IMG/VR virus record: IMGVR_UViG_3300032560_000037
Coordinates: 1-44,449 of that record
DNA length: 44,449 nucleotides
Strand: one strand, 5' to 3'
Source of the DNA: a virus
Positions within the stretch are counted from its first letter, which is position 1; the number at the start of each line of letters is the position of its first letter. Below are positions 8,100-14,585 of the stretch, piece after piece. The position numbers and the translations under genes are program-made. The notes beneath the pieces are model-generated. The model did no database searches and was not told the origin of the DNA. It saw nothing but the letters and a program-made list of their open reading frames with translations.

Positions 8100-8398
8100 C
8101 ACTTCGTCTCCTTCTTGCTCTCGCCCGGCCATTGGCCAATCTGAATTCCCGGCTCAATCGAACGCCCCATGTTCACAAGGAACAGTCCCAGCGCATGGCG
8201 TTGCTTGAGAAAGTCCGGACGGATCTGGCTCATGATGAAATCCCCGTTGGTGGGAGTATCTTCGCCCAAGAACGCCACCATAAATGCACGCAATTCAGGC
8301 GAATATGGCACCGAGATTTCATCCCCATTGGCATCAACGCCTAGAGAGCGCCAGCCAAACATGTACTCGATGAATGTGGATATTTGGGCCTTGTCCAT
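8099..8398 (-). CDS. Hypothetical protein, 99 aa
   Basis: The ATG at 8398 overlaps the stop of the gene upstream (TAATG), and its own stop overlaps the next start. It is a soluble, mixed alpha/beta sequence without Cys pairs, signal peptide or TM segment. I do not recognise it. Its place in the tightly overlapped minus-strand operon suggests expression together with int after induction. Confidence 0.6.
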   Translation of the reverse strand: MDKAQISTFIEYMFGWRSLGVDANGDEISVPYSPELRAFMVAFLGEDTPTNGDFIMSQIRPDFLKQRHALGLFLVNMGRSIEPGIQIGQWPGESKKETK

Positions 8399-8901
8399 TA
8401 TTTTGTCTCCGGCAGGGAAAGGTTGCGCACTGACTCGGCAGCACCCAACTTGATCGCACAGTTCCGTTCGCCGCTGATGGGACGCTGAATGAGCACTTCG
8501 TAGCTTGCTTCGACTTCGTCCAGATGCACCGCCGCAGCTTCCCGCATCGCTTCGGCACCACGTTGGAATGCGTCGCCAGCCCGTTCGTGCTTCATCATCT
8601 CGGCGTGATAGGCGCGGCATAGGACGAGGTTTGGAGTAACTGAAGCGTTTCTTGGCACCTGGGCGGAGGCATACTGAATTGAAAATTCCGCAGCTTCAGC
8701 CTCCGCCAGCCGGTCAATGGCGGCCATCATCCTTTCTTGCGCAGTAATGGCGTCGATGTTCTGGCGCACGACATCAAACGTCAGCGCTGTGACCCACGGG
8801 TTTTCTTCCCACGCGCCGGGGCCGTTGATGGCGTTCCAGAGGTTGGCGTATCGCAGTTTCGGCCATCCCCAATCGCCCTCTTGGGGGTCAAACTCGCTCA
8901 C
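8398..8901 (-). CDS. Hypothetical protein, 167 aa
   Basis: A Trp-rich N-terminus (DWGWPKLRYANLW) is followed by long helices (TAQERMMAAIDRLAEAEAAE; AFQRGAEAMREAAAVHLDEV). The overlaps with both neighbours are 1-4 bases, showing it is a genuine member of the operon. No family recognised. Confidence 0.6.
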   Translation of the reverse strand: MSEFDPQEGDWGWPKLRYANLWNAINGPGAWEENPWVTALTFDVVRQNIDAITAQERMMAAIDRLAEAEAAEFSIQYASAQVPRNASVTPNLVLCRAYHAEMMKHERAGDAFQRGAEAMREAAAVHLDEVEASYEVLIQRPISGERNCAIKLGAAESVRNLSLPETK

Positions 8902-9203
8902 GCCACGCGATCCTGCTCAATCTCGCGGCCAAAATCGGCGACGAAAGCGGTCCAAAATTTTCGCCACCAAGGCGTCTGCGCCTCGGCCAATTTGGCCTGC
9001 ATTTCGCTGATCTGGTGGCATGCATGATCGATGGCAGCGGTCTGGCCAACGTAGGCGTGCGCTATCTCGCGCAGCATGTCGGCAGCGCACGTGCACACGA
9101 ATTTTCTGTCGGTCAGGCTGAGGAATTTGCCCTGGGCAATATTGTCCAGGGCGATTGCCGCGCGCATGGCACGGCCTGCAATGAAATCAGGATCAATGGT
9201 CAT
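8898..9203 (-). CDS. Hypothetical protein, 101 aa
   Basis: I chose the ATG at 9203 because it overlaps the upstream stop by 11 bases; a longer reading from 9230 would extend further into that gene. The sequence is mostly helical, with a likely coiled coil near residues 60-80 and an amphipathic Trp-rich stretch (PWWRKFWTAFVADFG) near the C-terminus that could contact a membrane. Function unknown. Confidence 0.55.
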   Translation of the reverse strand: MTIDPDFIAGRAMRAAIALDNIAQGKFLSLTDRKFVCTCAADMLREIAHAYVGQTAAIDHACHQISEMQAKLAEAQTPWWRKFWTAFVADFGREIEQDRVA

Positions 9204-9564
9204 GGCGAACCCCGCTGACCAAGACGCCATCGCGCATCACTTCGCGCTCACACACGCGCAACATGGTGTCCAGCCACCAACGCTGCCGGGCCGCAGCAGC
9301 CACCTTGCTGGCGCGGCGGTATGCTTCGATGTCTCGGGCCAAATACCCCCGGCACGCCGCGCGCATTTTTCCGGTGGCGGTCCGCCAATCCTTCAGCGAT
9401 TCCTGAAGTATGCCCTCGGCACGCAGCCGCAGTACAAGCGTTGCTTGGACATCCGCCACCAACATGGCCGGATGGCCGCCGACCACATACAGGTGCGGGA
9501 ACATAAAGCTGCGGGTGCGATCATCCGCAGGGCCGTTGGTGTAGCTGGAAAGGGGGTGACGCAT
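9193..9564 (-). CDS. Hypothetical protein, 123 aa; first gene of the int operon
   Basis: The start at 9564 is supported by GGAGG 4 bases upstream. That ribosome site lies in the 3' arm of a perfect 11-bp hairpin (9565-9593). The protein is basic and helical in its second half (many Arg and Ala). No family recognised. It is transcribed from the operator-controlled promoter at 9593-9620. Confidence 0.6.
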   Translation of the reverse strand: MRHPLSSYTNGPADDRTRSFMFPHLYVVGGHPAMLVADVQATLVLRLRAEGILQESLKDWRTATGKMRAACRGYLARDIEAYRRASKVAAAARQRWWLDTMLRVCEREVMRDGVLVSGVRHDH

Positions 9565-9593
9565 GATACCTCCACTGGGTTGGTGGAGGTATC
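9565..9593 (-). promoter_or_regulatory. Perfect 11-bp hairpin sequestering the ribosome site of the 9564 gene
   Basis: GATACCTCCAC and GTGGAGGTATC flank a 7-base loop immediately before the ATG at 9564 on the minus strand. The 3' arm contains the GGAGG Shine-Dalgarno; the 5' arm contains its complement CCTCC. The predicted start from the local promoter (near 9586) falls inside the 5' arm, so locally started mRNA would lack most of the hairpin, while read-through mRNA from the repressor side would carry all of it. Confidence 0.7.
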
Positions 9594-9644
9594 TAATAGC
9601 CAAATCGGCTATTTCGTCAATTAGAAAAGTAGCCGATTTGGCTA
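9593..9644 (-). promoter_or_regulatory. Leftward early promoter with two operators (OL-like)
   Basis: On the minus strand there is a -35 TTGACG (9620-9615), a 16-base spacer and a -10 TATTAG (9598-9593). A 15-bp operator, TAGCCGATTTGGCTA on this strand (9597-9611), fills the spacer, and a second (9630-9644) lies just upstream, 33 bp centre to centre. The layout nearly duplicates the rightward promoter at 10519-10570. Repressor or Cro bound in the spacer would block RNA polymerase and silence the int operon. Confidence 0.8.
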
Positions 9645-10016
9645 TTTTTCTGCGCGTTCCAACAACACAACTTCAACTGCCCTTGATGGGCCAGTTGCTC
9701 GAACGCGGCTTGCGAGCATGCGCGCCGCGTCGGCGTTCATGCCAATGGTAAACACGGCAATGGCTTGCTCCCGCTGTGCGTTGCAAGCTTGATCGACAGC
9801 TATCGCAATATCGCCTGCCGGAGATGTGTGGTCATCCAACTGTCTGGCGGCTTGGCGTTGGCAGGCGATCATCGTTTGAACCGCCGCGTTTTTATCGGCC
9901 TCGCTCGCCGGTTGAACGGTGGCGCATGCCGAAACCGCAAGAACGATACAAATAATTTTTGATGAGGCAAGGAATGATTTCCTCTCGACGCTGCCGCAAG
10001 ATTTTGCCACGTTCAC
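9642..10016 (-). CDS. Small lipoprotein encoded beside the repressor
   Basis: Up to 124 residues. A hydrophobic signal segment ends in a lipobox (CIVLAVSACAT), so the mature protein should be lipid-anchored at Cys. The mature part is Ala-rich, with three further Cys-containing or helical segments. The true start may be the TTG at 9971, which gives a normal-length signal peptide and has AGAGGA about 10 bases upstream, rather than the ATG at 10016. It lies in the same orientation as the repressor and so could be made in lysogens, which suggests lysogenic conversion or superinfection exclusion. Its 3' end overlaps an operator. Function unproven. Confidence 0.6.
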   Translation of the reverse strand: MNVAKSCGSVERKSFLASSKIICIVLAVSACATVQPASEADKNAAVQTMIACQRQAARQLDDHTSPAGDIAIAVDQACNAQREQAIAVFTIGMNADAARMLASRVRATGPSRAVEVVLLERAEK

Positions 10017-10064
10017 TTTCCGTTCTTTGCTGATGGGAATGTGGTAATGGGTGTCGTGATCAAT

Positions 10065-10457
10065 TTACGAGGCGCGTGCGGCATTCCCGGACGCCAAAAG
10101 TCCGCGAATGATCCTGACCACGAATTCCTGCTCCGGCACGTCCAGCTCTCGAAACAACGTGATGATCAAATCCTCCGTGAGCTTCTGATCGAGACCATCC
10201 GTATGGCGAGAATTAGAAATGAAACTTTCCGGCGGGGGCGGAATGGGTGATCCTATTTCCGCGTAAAGATCAGCCACCTGAACGCCCAGGCCTTTAGCCA
10301 GAGCTTTTTCAGTGTTGGCCGTTGGCCGACGAGAACCAGATTGGATTTTTTGAAAAGTTGGGGTTTGCATGCCGCAAGCTCGGGCGGCATCGATCTGCCG
10401 CAGTCCGCGTGCTTGCATGATTTCTTCAACTCGTGAGTGTGGCGTTCTGCTGCTCAT
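10065..10457 (-). CDS. Short XRE-family repressor (CI analogue)
   Basis: 130 residues. Residues about 8-62 form an XRE helix-turn-helix (EIMQARGLRQIDAARACGMQ, then TFQKIQSGSRRPTANTEKAL). The C-terminal part is a short helical domain, probably for dimerisation. There is no S24/LexA-type protease domain, so RecA-stimulated self-cleavage seems impossible and induction must work another way. The start has no Shine-Dalgarno, and an operator (10462-10476) ends 5 bases upstream of it. It is divergent from the Cro-like gene across four operators, which supports the repressor role. Confidence 0.85.
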   Translation of the reverse strand: MSSRTPHSRVEEIMQARGLRQIDAARACGMQTPTFQKIQSGSRRPTANTEKALAKGLGVQVADLYAEIGSPIPPPPESFISNSRHTDGLDQKLTEDLIITLFRELDVPEQEFVVRIIRGLLASGNAARAS

Positions 10458-10461
10458 GACT

Positions 10462-10510
10462 TAGCCACTTTGGCTAAATCATTGATTTTAATCGATTGCC
10501 AAATTGGCAA
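10462..10510 (-). promoter_or_regulatory. Repressor-side operator pair
   Basis: Two 15-bp palindromes, TAGCCACTTTGGCTA (10462-10476) and TTGCCAAATTGGCAA (10496-10510), lie 34 bp apart just upstream of the repressor start. They match the operator consensus TAGCCAAWTTGGCTA with deviations, as expected for sites of differing affinity. The repressor promoter must lie here, but I see no strong -35/-10 pair; this resembles a weak, regulated maintenance promoter. Confidence 0.8.
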
Positions 10511-10518
10511 TCCAAAAA

Positions 10519-10570
10519 CAGCCAATCTGGCTATTTTTCTTGTTGACGAAATAGCCAATTTGGCTACATG
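10519..10570 (+). promoter_or_regulatory. Rightward early promoter with two operators (OR/PR-like)
   Basis: A -35 TTGACG (10543-10548), a 16-base spacer and a weak -10 TACATG (10565-10570). One operator (10552-10566) occupies the spacer and another (10519-10533) lies just upstream, 33 bp apart centre to centre. The region is a near copy of the leftward promoter at 9593-9644. Transcription would start about 10577-10580, at the ATG of the Cro-like gene. Confidence 0.8.
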
Positions 10571-10579
10571 GTTTGCGCC

Positions 10580-10816
10580 ATGAAGCTGAATGAATGGCGT
10601 CTCGCCAAAAACCTCTCCGCTACGCAACTGGCCGATCTTCTCCAGATCAAGGGGAAGAACCCAGCTCGCACTGTGCATCGATACCTTACGCATGAGCGCA
10701 TCCCCGATCGCGCCATGATCCGGCGCATTGCTGAAGTGACTGACGGCGAAGTGTCGGATCTGGACTTCCCAGATCGTTCTCAGCGTCGGGCCGCCTTGCC
10801 TGAGGTGGCCGCATGA
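10580..10816 (+). CDS. Cro-like HTH protein, first rightward early gene
   Basis: 78 residues from the ATG at 10580. A helix-turn-helix covers most of the protein (SATQLADLLQIKGKN, then RTVHRYLTHERIPDRAMIRR). The in-frame ATG at 10568 lies inside the predicted -10 element, so 10580 is preferred; the mRNA would then be leaderless or nearly so. It is divergent from the repressor and likely competes for the same operators. It overlaps the next gene by ATGA. Confidence 0.8.
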   Translation: MKLNEWRLAKNLSATQLADLLQIKGKNPARTVHRYLTHERIPDRAMIRRIAEVTDGEVSDLDFPDRSQRRAALPEVAA

Positions 10817-10995
10817 TCTCGCTCTGGCTCCTTGAGCGGATCGCTGTGGCGGATCGGATGATCGTCATTGTGTTGGGCATCGTGCACGCGGTGCTCATTG
10901 TGGCCCTCTTAACAATAGCCTGGACAGAGACCCGTTCTCGCCCGGCTCAACCGCAGGATGCTGATGATGTCACGCAAGATTTTGCGGGCCGCTGA
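10813..10995 (+). CDS. Small single-TM protein, 60 aa
   Basis: The start overlaps the cro-like stop (ATGA). One strong hydrophobic segment (about residues 16-41, MIVIVLGIVHAVLIVALLTI) is followed by a short polar tail. It could be an early membrane protein such as a superinfection-exclusion factor, but only its membrane nature is visible. It overlaps the next gene in another frame. Confidence 0.5.
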   Translation: MISLWLLERIAVADRMIVIVLGIVHAVLIVALLTIAWTETRSRPAQPQDADDVTQDFAGR

Positions 10996-11287
10996 GGCTG
11001 AAACCCCCGCGCAGGAAATGCACCGCATTGTGCTGGATGCGATTGCGATGCGGCGGGAGCGTGGCGCGCAGCGTGCCGTTGCCTCGGTAGCCCGTGATCT
11101 CGGCCTGACCGAAAGCCGGGTGACGCAGATCCTGCGCGGCAACATTGGCCGCGTTTGGGCCGATGAATGGATGACAGCGCGTGCTTGGTATGCTCGGGAA
11201 TTGCGCTTGCGGGCCGACATGGCGGACGTGCAGGCCGAAATCTATCGCCAGCGCAGTATCGGCCCGATGGGGGGATTGTCCGCATGA
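10964..11287 (+). CDS. Early HTH protein, about 107 aa
   Basis: The start is ambiguous: ATGs at 10958, 10964 and 10967 are in frame. AGGA at 10955-10958 favours 10964 or 10967. A helix-turn-helix is clear (VASVARDLGLTESRVTQILR), followed by a helical C-terminus. It is probably a transcription regulator of the early operon or a replication-associated DNA-binding protein. It overlaps the upstream TM gene by 32 bases and the next gene by ATGA. Confidence 0.65.
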   Translation: MMSRKILRAAEAETPAQEMHRIVLDAIAMRRERGAQRAVASVARDLGLTESRVTQILRGNIGRVWADEWMTARAWYARELRLRADMADVQAEIYRQRSIGPMGGLSA

Positions 11288-11478
11288 GCGCCACCCTCAC
11301 CAGTGTGCCCCCGTGGCGGCGCGGCGAAGCTTCGCGCCAGGCCGCGACAGTGCAGGTGTCTGACCAACCGCGTTGCCTGAATTGCCTGCGAGTGTTTCGC
11401 CGGAAGCTGGCAGGACAGCGGATCTGTTGCCGGTGCAAGGCATCGTCATCGTATCGCTACGCGTCGGCGGTCTGCTGA
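11284..11478 (+). CDS. Small zinc-ribbon-type protein, 64 aa
   Basis: The ATG overlaps the previous stop. Two Cys pairs (CLNC; CCRC) separated by about 15 residues suggest a zinc ribbon. The N-terminus carries PPWRRGEAS, closely matching PPWRRGAAA at the extreme C-terminus of the SSB-like protein encoded at 13020-13562. A role as an adaptor in replication or transcription is possible but unproven. Confidence 0.65.
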   Translation: MSATLTSVPPWRRGEASRQAATVQVSDQPRCLNCLRVFRRKLAGQRICCRCKASSSYRYASAVC

Positions 11479-11744
11479 TGAGCGCGGGGGGGGGGCGAAT
11501 GACCCAGATCCAAATGCCCTGGGGTTCTTACACCTCGCCGGAAGCGCAGCATGTTCTCGCGGTTTCTCCTGCGCGCCTGCGCCGCGCATTGCGGGCGCTG
11601 AATTTGGCCAACGCCAACGGTGGGCTGCGCGGGGTGGTGATCGCCCCAGACGACATGCCGCGTGTGCGTCAGGCTCTCAAGGATACCAGGAAGCGCAGCC
11701 CGCGGCTTCGCTGGTCAACGCAAGCGGGCAACTTTGAAGGGTAA
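11478..11744 (+). CDS. Hypothetical protein, up to 88 aa
   Basis: The ATG at 11478 overlaps the previous stop (TGATG). A run of ten G residues (11486-11495) lies between it and a second in-frame ATG at 11499, which may be the true start; then length variation in the G-run would not matter. The central part (SPARLRRALRALNLANANGG) is helical and basic. No family recognised. Confidence 0.5.
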   Translation: MSAGGGRMTQIQMPWGSYTSPEAQHVLAVSPARLRRALRALNLANANGGLRGVVIAPDDMPRVRQALKDTRKRSPRLRWSTQAGNFEG

Positions 11745-11748
11745 GACG

Positions 11749-12231
11749 ATGAGCAACCGCACAACTCTGGCGCAGCTCGCCGAAATGCCGAGGGAGGAGG
11801 TCAATCGCCTCCCCCTGGAGCAGATCGCAATGCTGCTTGAGGATTTGGCTACGCAAAAATTGCAGATCGCTGCGATTGGCGAATTGCTGGACACTGAGCT
11901 GAACCGCCGCTTTTTCCACGCCGCTGCGCAGATTCGTCGCGCTGAAGGCAAGGACTCCGGCACAGTCACGCTGATGACGACTGACGGGTGGAAGGTGAAA
12001 GCCGATCTTCCGAAGAAGGTTGCGTGGGACCAGGGCGCACTGCGCGATGCCGTCAAGGTCATCGAAAGCTGGGGCGAAGATCCGCGCCATTACGTGGGCA
12101 TCGAGATCAAGGTGGCCGAGGCCAAGTTCAACGCGTGGCCGCCGTCGATTCGCAATCTGTTCGAGCCTGCTCGCACCGTCTCCACCACCAAGCCCAGCTA
12201 CAAGCTGGAAGCCGTGAAGGAGGCCGCGTGA
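11749..12231 (+). CDS. Conserved-type phage protein, 160 aa, upstream of Sak4-like ATPase
   Basis: The start is supported by GAAGGG upstream. The N-terminal half is helical (EEVNRLPLEQIAMLLEDLAT), the rest alpha/beta (WKVKADLPKKVAWDQGAL; DPRHYVGIEIKVAEAKFNAW). It overlaps the recombination ATPase gene by one base (TGATG), so it may belong to the same recombination complex. No enzymatic motif seen. Confidence 0.6.
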   Translation: MSNRTTLAQLAEMPREEVNRLPLEQIAMLLEDLATQKLQIAAIGELLDTELNRRFFHAAAQIRRAEGKDSGTVTLMTTDGWKVKADLPKKVAWDQGALRDAVKVIESWGEDPRHYVGIEIKVAEAKFNAWPPSIRNLFEPARTVSTTKPSYKLEAVKEAA

Positions 12232-13016
12232 TGACTGTTTCCCTCAGAAAATTGCAGCGCGGATCAGTGCTGACACCGCCCCGCCTGCTGATCTACGCCC
12301 CGCACGGCATCGGCAAGACCAGCATGGCCGCCGGGATGCCGGAGCCGATCTTTCTGCGCTTCGAGGACGGTCTTGGCCTGCTCGATGTGGCCACGTTCGA
12401 CCTGCTGCGCAGCTATGATGATCTGATGCAGGCATTCGGCGAACTGTTCAACGGCGAGCACGAATTTCAGTCTGTGGTGCTCGATAGCCTGGACTGGCTG
12501 GAGCCGATCATTTGGGCCGAAGCGTGCAAGCGCAACGCCTGGCGCAGCATCGAGGACGCCGGATACGGCAAGGGCTATCTGGCCGCGCTGGATGTGTGGC
12601 GCGAAGTGATGGAGGCGCTGAACGACCTGCGCACCGCGCGCAGTATGGCCATCGCCATGCTGGCTCATTGCGAGGTCAAGCGGTTCGAGGCACCGGACAG
12701 CGATCCCTATGATCGCTATCAGCCCAAGCTGCACAAGCTGGCGTCGTCGCTGGTGCAGGAAAACGTCGATGCAATCCTGTTCATGAATTACCGGGTGAGC
12801 CTGGTTCGCACCGACCCGAAGGACAAGAACAGCAAGCAGCGCGGCGTCGGGGTCGGACAGCGTGTCCTCTACGCCGAGGAGCGGCCTGCGCATCTCGGCA
12901 AGAACCGGTGGCGCATGCCGTCGAGCATCGACCTGCCGAACGAACCGGAGATGATGTGGCCCACTCTGGCCGCGCACATCCCCTACTACGCCACCACCAT
13001 GCAGAAGGCGGCCTGA
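12231..13016 (+). CDS. Sak4-like RecA-family ATPase (single-strand annealing)
   Basis: 261 residues. Walker A is PHGIGKTS (residues 24-31) and Walker B SVVLDSLDWL (81-90, D85), in the arrangement of the phage Sak4/AAA_24 family. These RecA-core proteins promote single-strand annealing with a phage SSB-like partner, and exactly such a protein (DUF669-like) is encoded 3 bases downstream. It begins on the previous stop codon. Together with the downstream nuclease and helicase it forms the phage recombination module. Confidence 0.85.
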   Translation: MTVSLRKLQRGSVLTPPRLLIYAPHGIGKTSMAAGMPEPIFLRFEDGLGLLDVATFDLLRSYDDLMQAFGELFNGEHEFQSVVLDSLDWLEPIIWAEACKRNAWRSIEDAGYGKGYLAALDVWREVMEALNDLRTARSMAIAMLAHCEVKRFEAPDSDPYDRYQPKLHKLASSLVQENVDAILFMNYRVSLVRTDPKDKNSKQRGVGVGQRVLYAEERPAHLGKNRWRMPSSIDLPNEPEMMWPTLAAHIPYYATTMQKAA

Positions 13017-13019
13017 ACC

Positions 13020-13562
13020 ATGGCACAGCTTCATTATGAATTCGACGCCAACACCGTCGAGCCGAACGCCCCGCGCGAAATCATCCCGGCGGGCGATTAC
13101 ATCGCGCAAATCGTCAAGAGCGAGTTCGTCTCCACCAAGTCCGGCAACGGCAAGCAGCTGGTGCTGGAGCTTGAAGTGCTCGATGGCGAGCATCGTGGCC
13201 GCCGCGTGTGGGACCGCCTCAACCTCGACAACCCGAACGCGCAGACCGTCGAAATCGCACAGCGCACGCTGTCGGCGATCTGCCACGCCACGGGCGTGCT
13301 GCGCGTGTCGGACACCGAGGTTCTGCACTTCAAGCCCATGGTGGTGAAGGTGACGGTGAAGCCCAAGGGCTTGGATAAGCAGGGCATTGAGCGCGAAGCC
13401 TCGAACGAGGTGAAGGGCTACAGCCCGGCCACCGGGGCCGGTTCCGCCCCGCGTCCGCAGGCGCAGCAGTCTCGGCCGCAGCAGTCGGCACCGCAGCAGA
13501 GCCGCCCGGCTCCGACTGCCCAGCCCGTCACTCCGCCGTGGCGCCGGGGTGCGGCGGCCTGA
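13020..13562 (+). CDS. DUF669-like, SSB-like protein
   Basis: 180 residues. The N-terminal 135 residues match the DUF669 pattern (FDANTVEPN near the start; GDYIAQIVKSE; GKQLVLELEVLDGEHRGRRVWDRLNLDN), an OB-fold-like single-strand-binding partner of Sak4 ATPases. The C-terminus is a Gln/Pro/Ser-rich linker with three QQS repeats and ends in PPWRRGAAA, an arrangement like the flexible tail and terminal peptide of SSB proteins. The same PPWRRG peptide occurs in the zinc-ribbon protein at 11284. Probably coats ssDNA and recruits partners. Confidence 0.8.
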   Translation: MAQLHYEFDANTVEPNAPREIIPAGDYIAQIVKSEFVSTKSGNGKQLVLELEVLDGEHRGRRVWDRLNLDNPNAQTVEIAQRTLSAICHATGVLRVSDTEVLHFKPMVVKVTVKPKGLDKQGIEREASNEVKGYSPATGAGSAPRPQAQQSRPQQSAPQQSRPAPTAQPVTPPWRRGAAA

Positions 13563-13570
13563 TGAAGCCG

Positions 13571-13610
13571 GGGGCGAGCGCTCACTTTCCAGGGCAGGCG
13601 CTCGCCCCCT
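13571..13610 (+). terminator. Perfect 12-bp G+C hairpin between the SSB-like and nuclease genes
   Basis: GGGGGCGAGCGC (13571-13582) pairs with 13599-13610 around a 16-base loop, in the only sizeable gap of the early operon. No T-run follows, so it may be an RNA-stability element, pause or attenuator rather than a classical terminator. Confidence 0.55.
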
Positions 13611-13649
13611 CACTCCTCACGAATAAGAAATCGCAAGGGGCGCGCCATC

Positions 13650-14585
13650 ATGGCCGAAATTCCCGAACCCACAAACACGACCATTTCCGCGATCTGGGCG
13701 AGCTATGAGGCGACGCAGGAGAGCGGCTTTCGCGAGCATCTCGGCGCGTCACTGATTGGCCGGCAGTGCAAGCGCTCGATCTGGTATTCGTGGCGCTGGG
13801 CTACCGAAGTCCGCCATCAAGGGCGGCTGTTGCGGCTGTTTCAGACCGGCCACCGCGCCGAGGAGCGGTTCGTGGCTGACCTGCGCGCGGCTGGCGTCAC
13901 TGTCTATGAGGCGGATGAGACCACCGGCCAGCAGTGGACGGTGCGCGATGAAAGCGGCCATTTCGGCGGCTCTATGGACGGCGTCGGCATCGGCTTTGTC
14001 GAAGCGCCGAAGGCCTGGCACGTCTGCGAATTTAAGACCCACAACGCCAAAAGTTTCACCAACCTGCTAACCAAGGGCGTGCGCGAGGCCAAGCCCGAGC
14101 ACTGGGCGCAGATGCAGGTCTACATGCACCTTGGCGGCCTGGAGCGCGCGTTTTATCTCGCGGTCAACAAGAACGACGACGACCTCTATTCGGAACGTGT
14201 GCGCTACGATGCTGCCGCCGCCATGCAGCTGGTGGCCAAGGCGCACAGCATCATTGGGGCTGAACAGCCGCCCGCGCGGATCAGCGACGATCCGACCTGG
14301 TGGGAGTGCAAGTTCTGCGACCATCGTAACGTCTGCCACGGCTCTGCTGTGCCATTCGCGCATTGCCGATCCTGTCTCTACGCCACGCCCATCGAGGGCG
14401 GCCAGTGGATGTGTAAGGCCACTCGCGAGACGCGGGACAAAGACCAGCAGGTGCTGGGCTGCGGCGCGCATCTTTACATCCCTGGCCTGATTCACGGTGA
14501 GCAGATCGACGCTGACACCGATGCGGGCTGGGTCGAATACCGGATGGCGGACGGCACCACCTGGCGCGATGGAGTGCCGTTCTGA
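13650..14585 (+). CDS. Cas4/RecB-type PD-(D/E)XK nuclease with Fe-S-type cysteines
   Basis: 311 residues. The nuclease core shows GHRAEE (H68), D110 (GGSMDGVG), E127-x-K129 (VCEFKTHN) and a QMQVYM motif near residue 155. C40 (GRQCKRSIWY) together with C220, C223 and C229 reproduces the C...C-x2-C-x5-C pattern that binds a 4Fe-4S cluster in Cas4, AddB and related phage exonucleases. Extra cysteines near 239-271 suggest a second metal site. It probably resects DNA ends for Sak4-mediated recombination. No Cas1/Cas2 is present, so a CRISPR role is not implied. Confidence 0.85.
   Translation: MAEIPEPTNTTISAIWASYEATQESGFREHLGASLIGRQCKRSIWYSWRWATEVRHQGRLLRLFQTGHRAEERFVADLRAAGVTVYEADETTGQQWTVRDESGHFGGSMDGVGIGFVEAPKAWHVCEFKTHNAKSFTNLLTKGVREAKPEHWAQMQVYMHLGGLERAFYLAVNKNDDDLYSERVRYDAAAAMQLVAKAHSIIGAEQPPARISDDPTWWECKFCDHRNVCHGSAVPFAHCRSCLYATPIEGGQWMCKATRETRDKDQQVLGCGAHLYIPGLIHGEQIDADTDAGWVEYRMADGTTWRDGVPF

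Noticed and set aside
7896-8398. Toxin-antitoxin pair built on the ribbon-helix-helix protein
   Set aside because: The neighbouring 99-aa protein has no recognisable toxin motif, and all genes there overlap as one lysogeny operon.
10568-10579. Cro-like start at 10568
   Set aside because: That ATG lies inside the predicted -10 element and directly after an operator, so 10580 is more likely.
13650-14585. CRISPR-associated Cas4
   Set aside because: The nuclease has Cas4-like cysteines, but there are no Cas1/Cas2 genes or repeat arrays; the context is a phage recombination operon.
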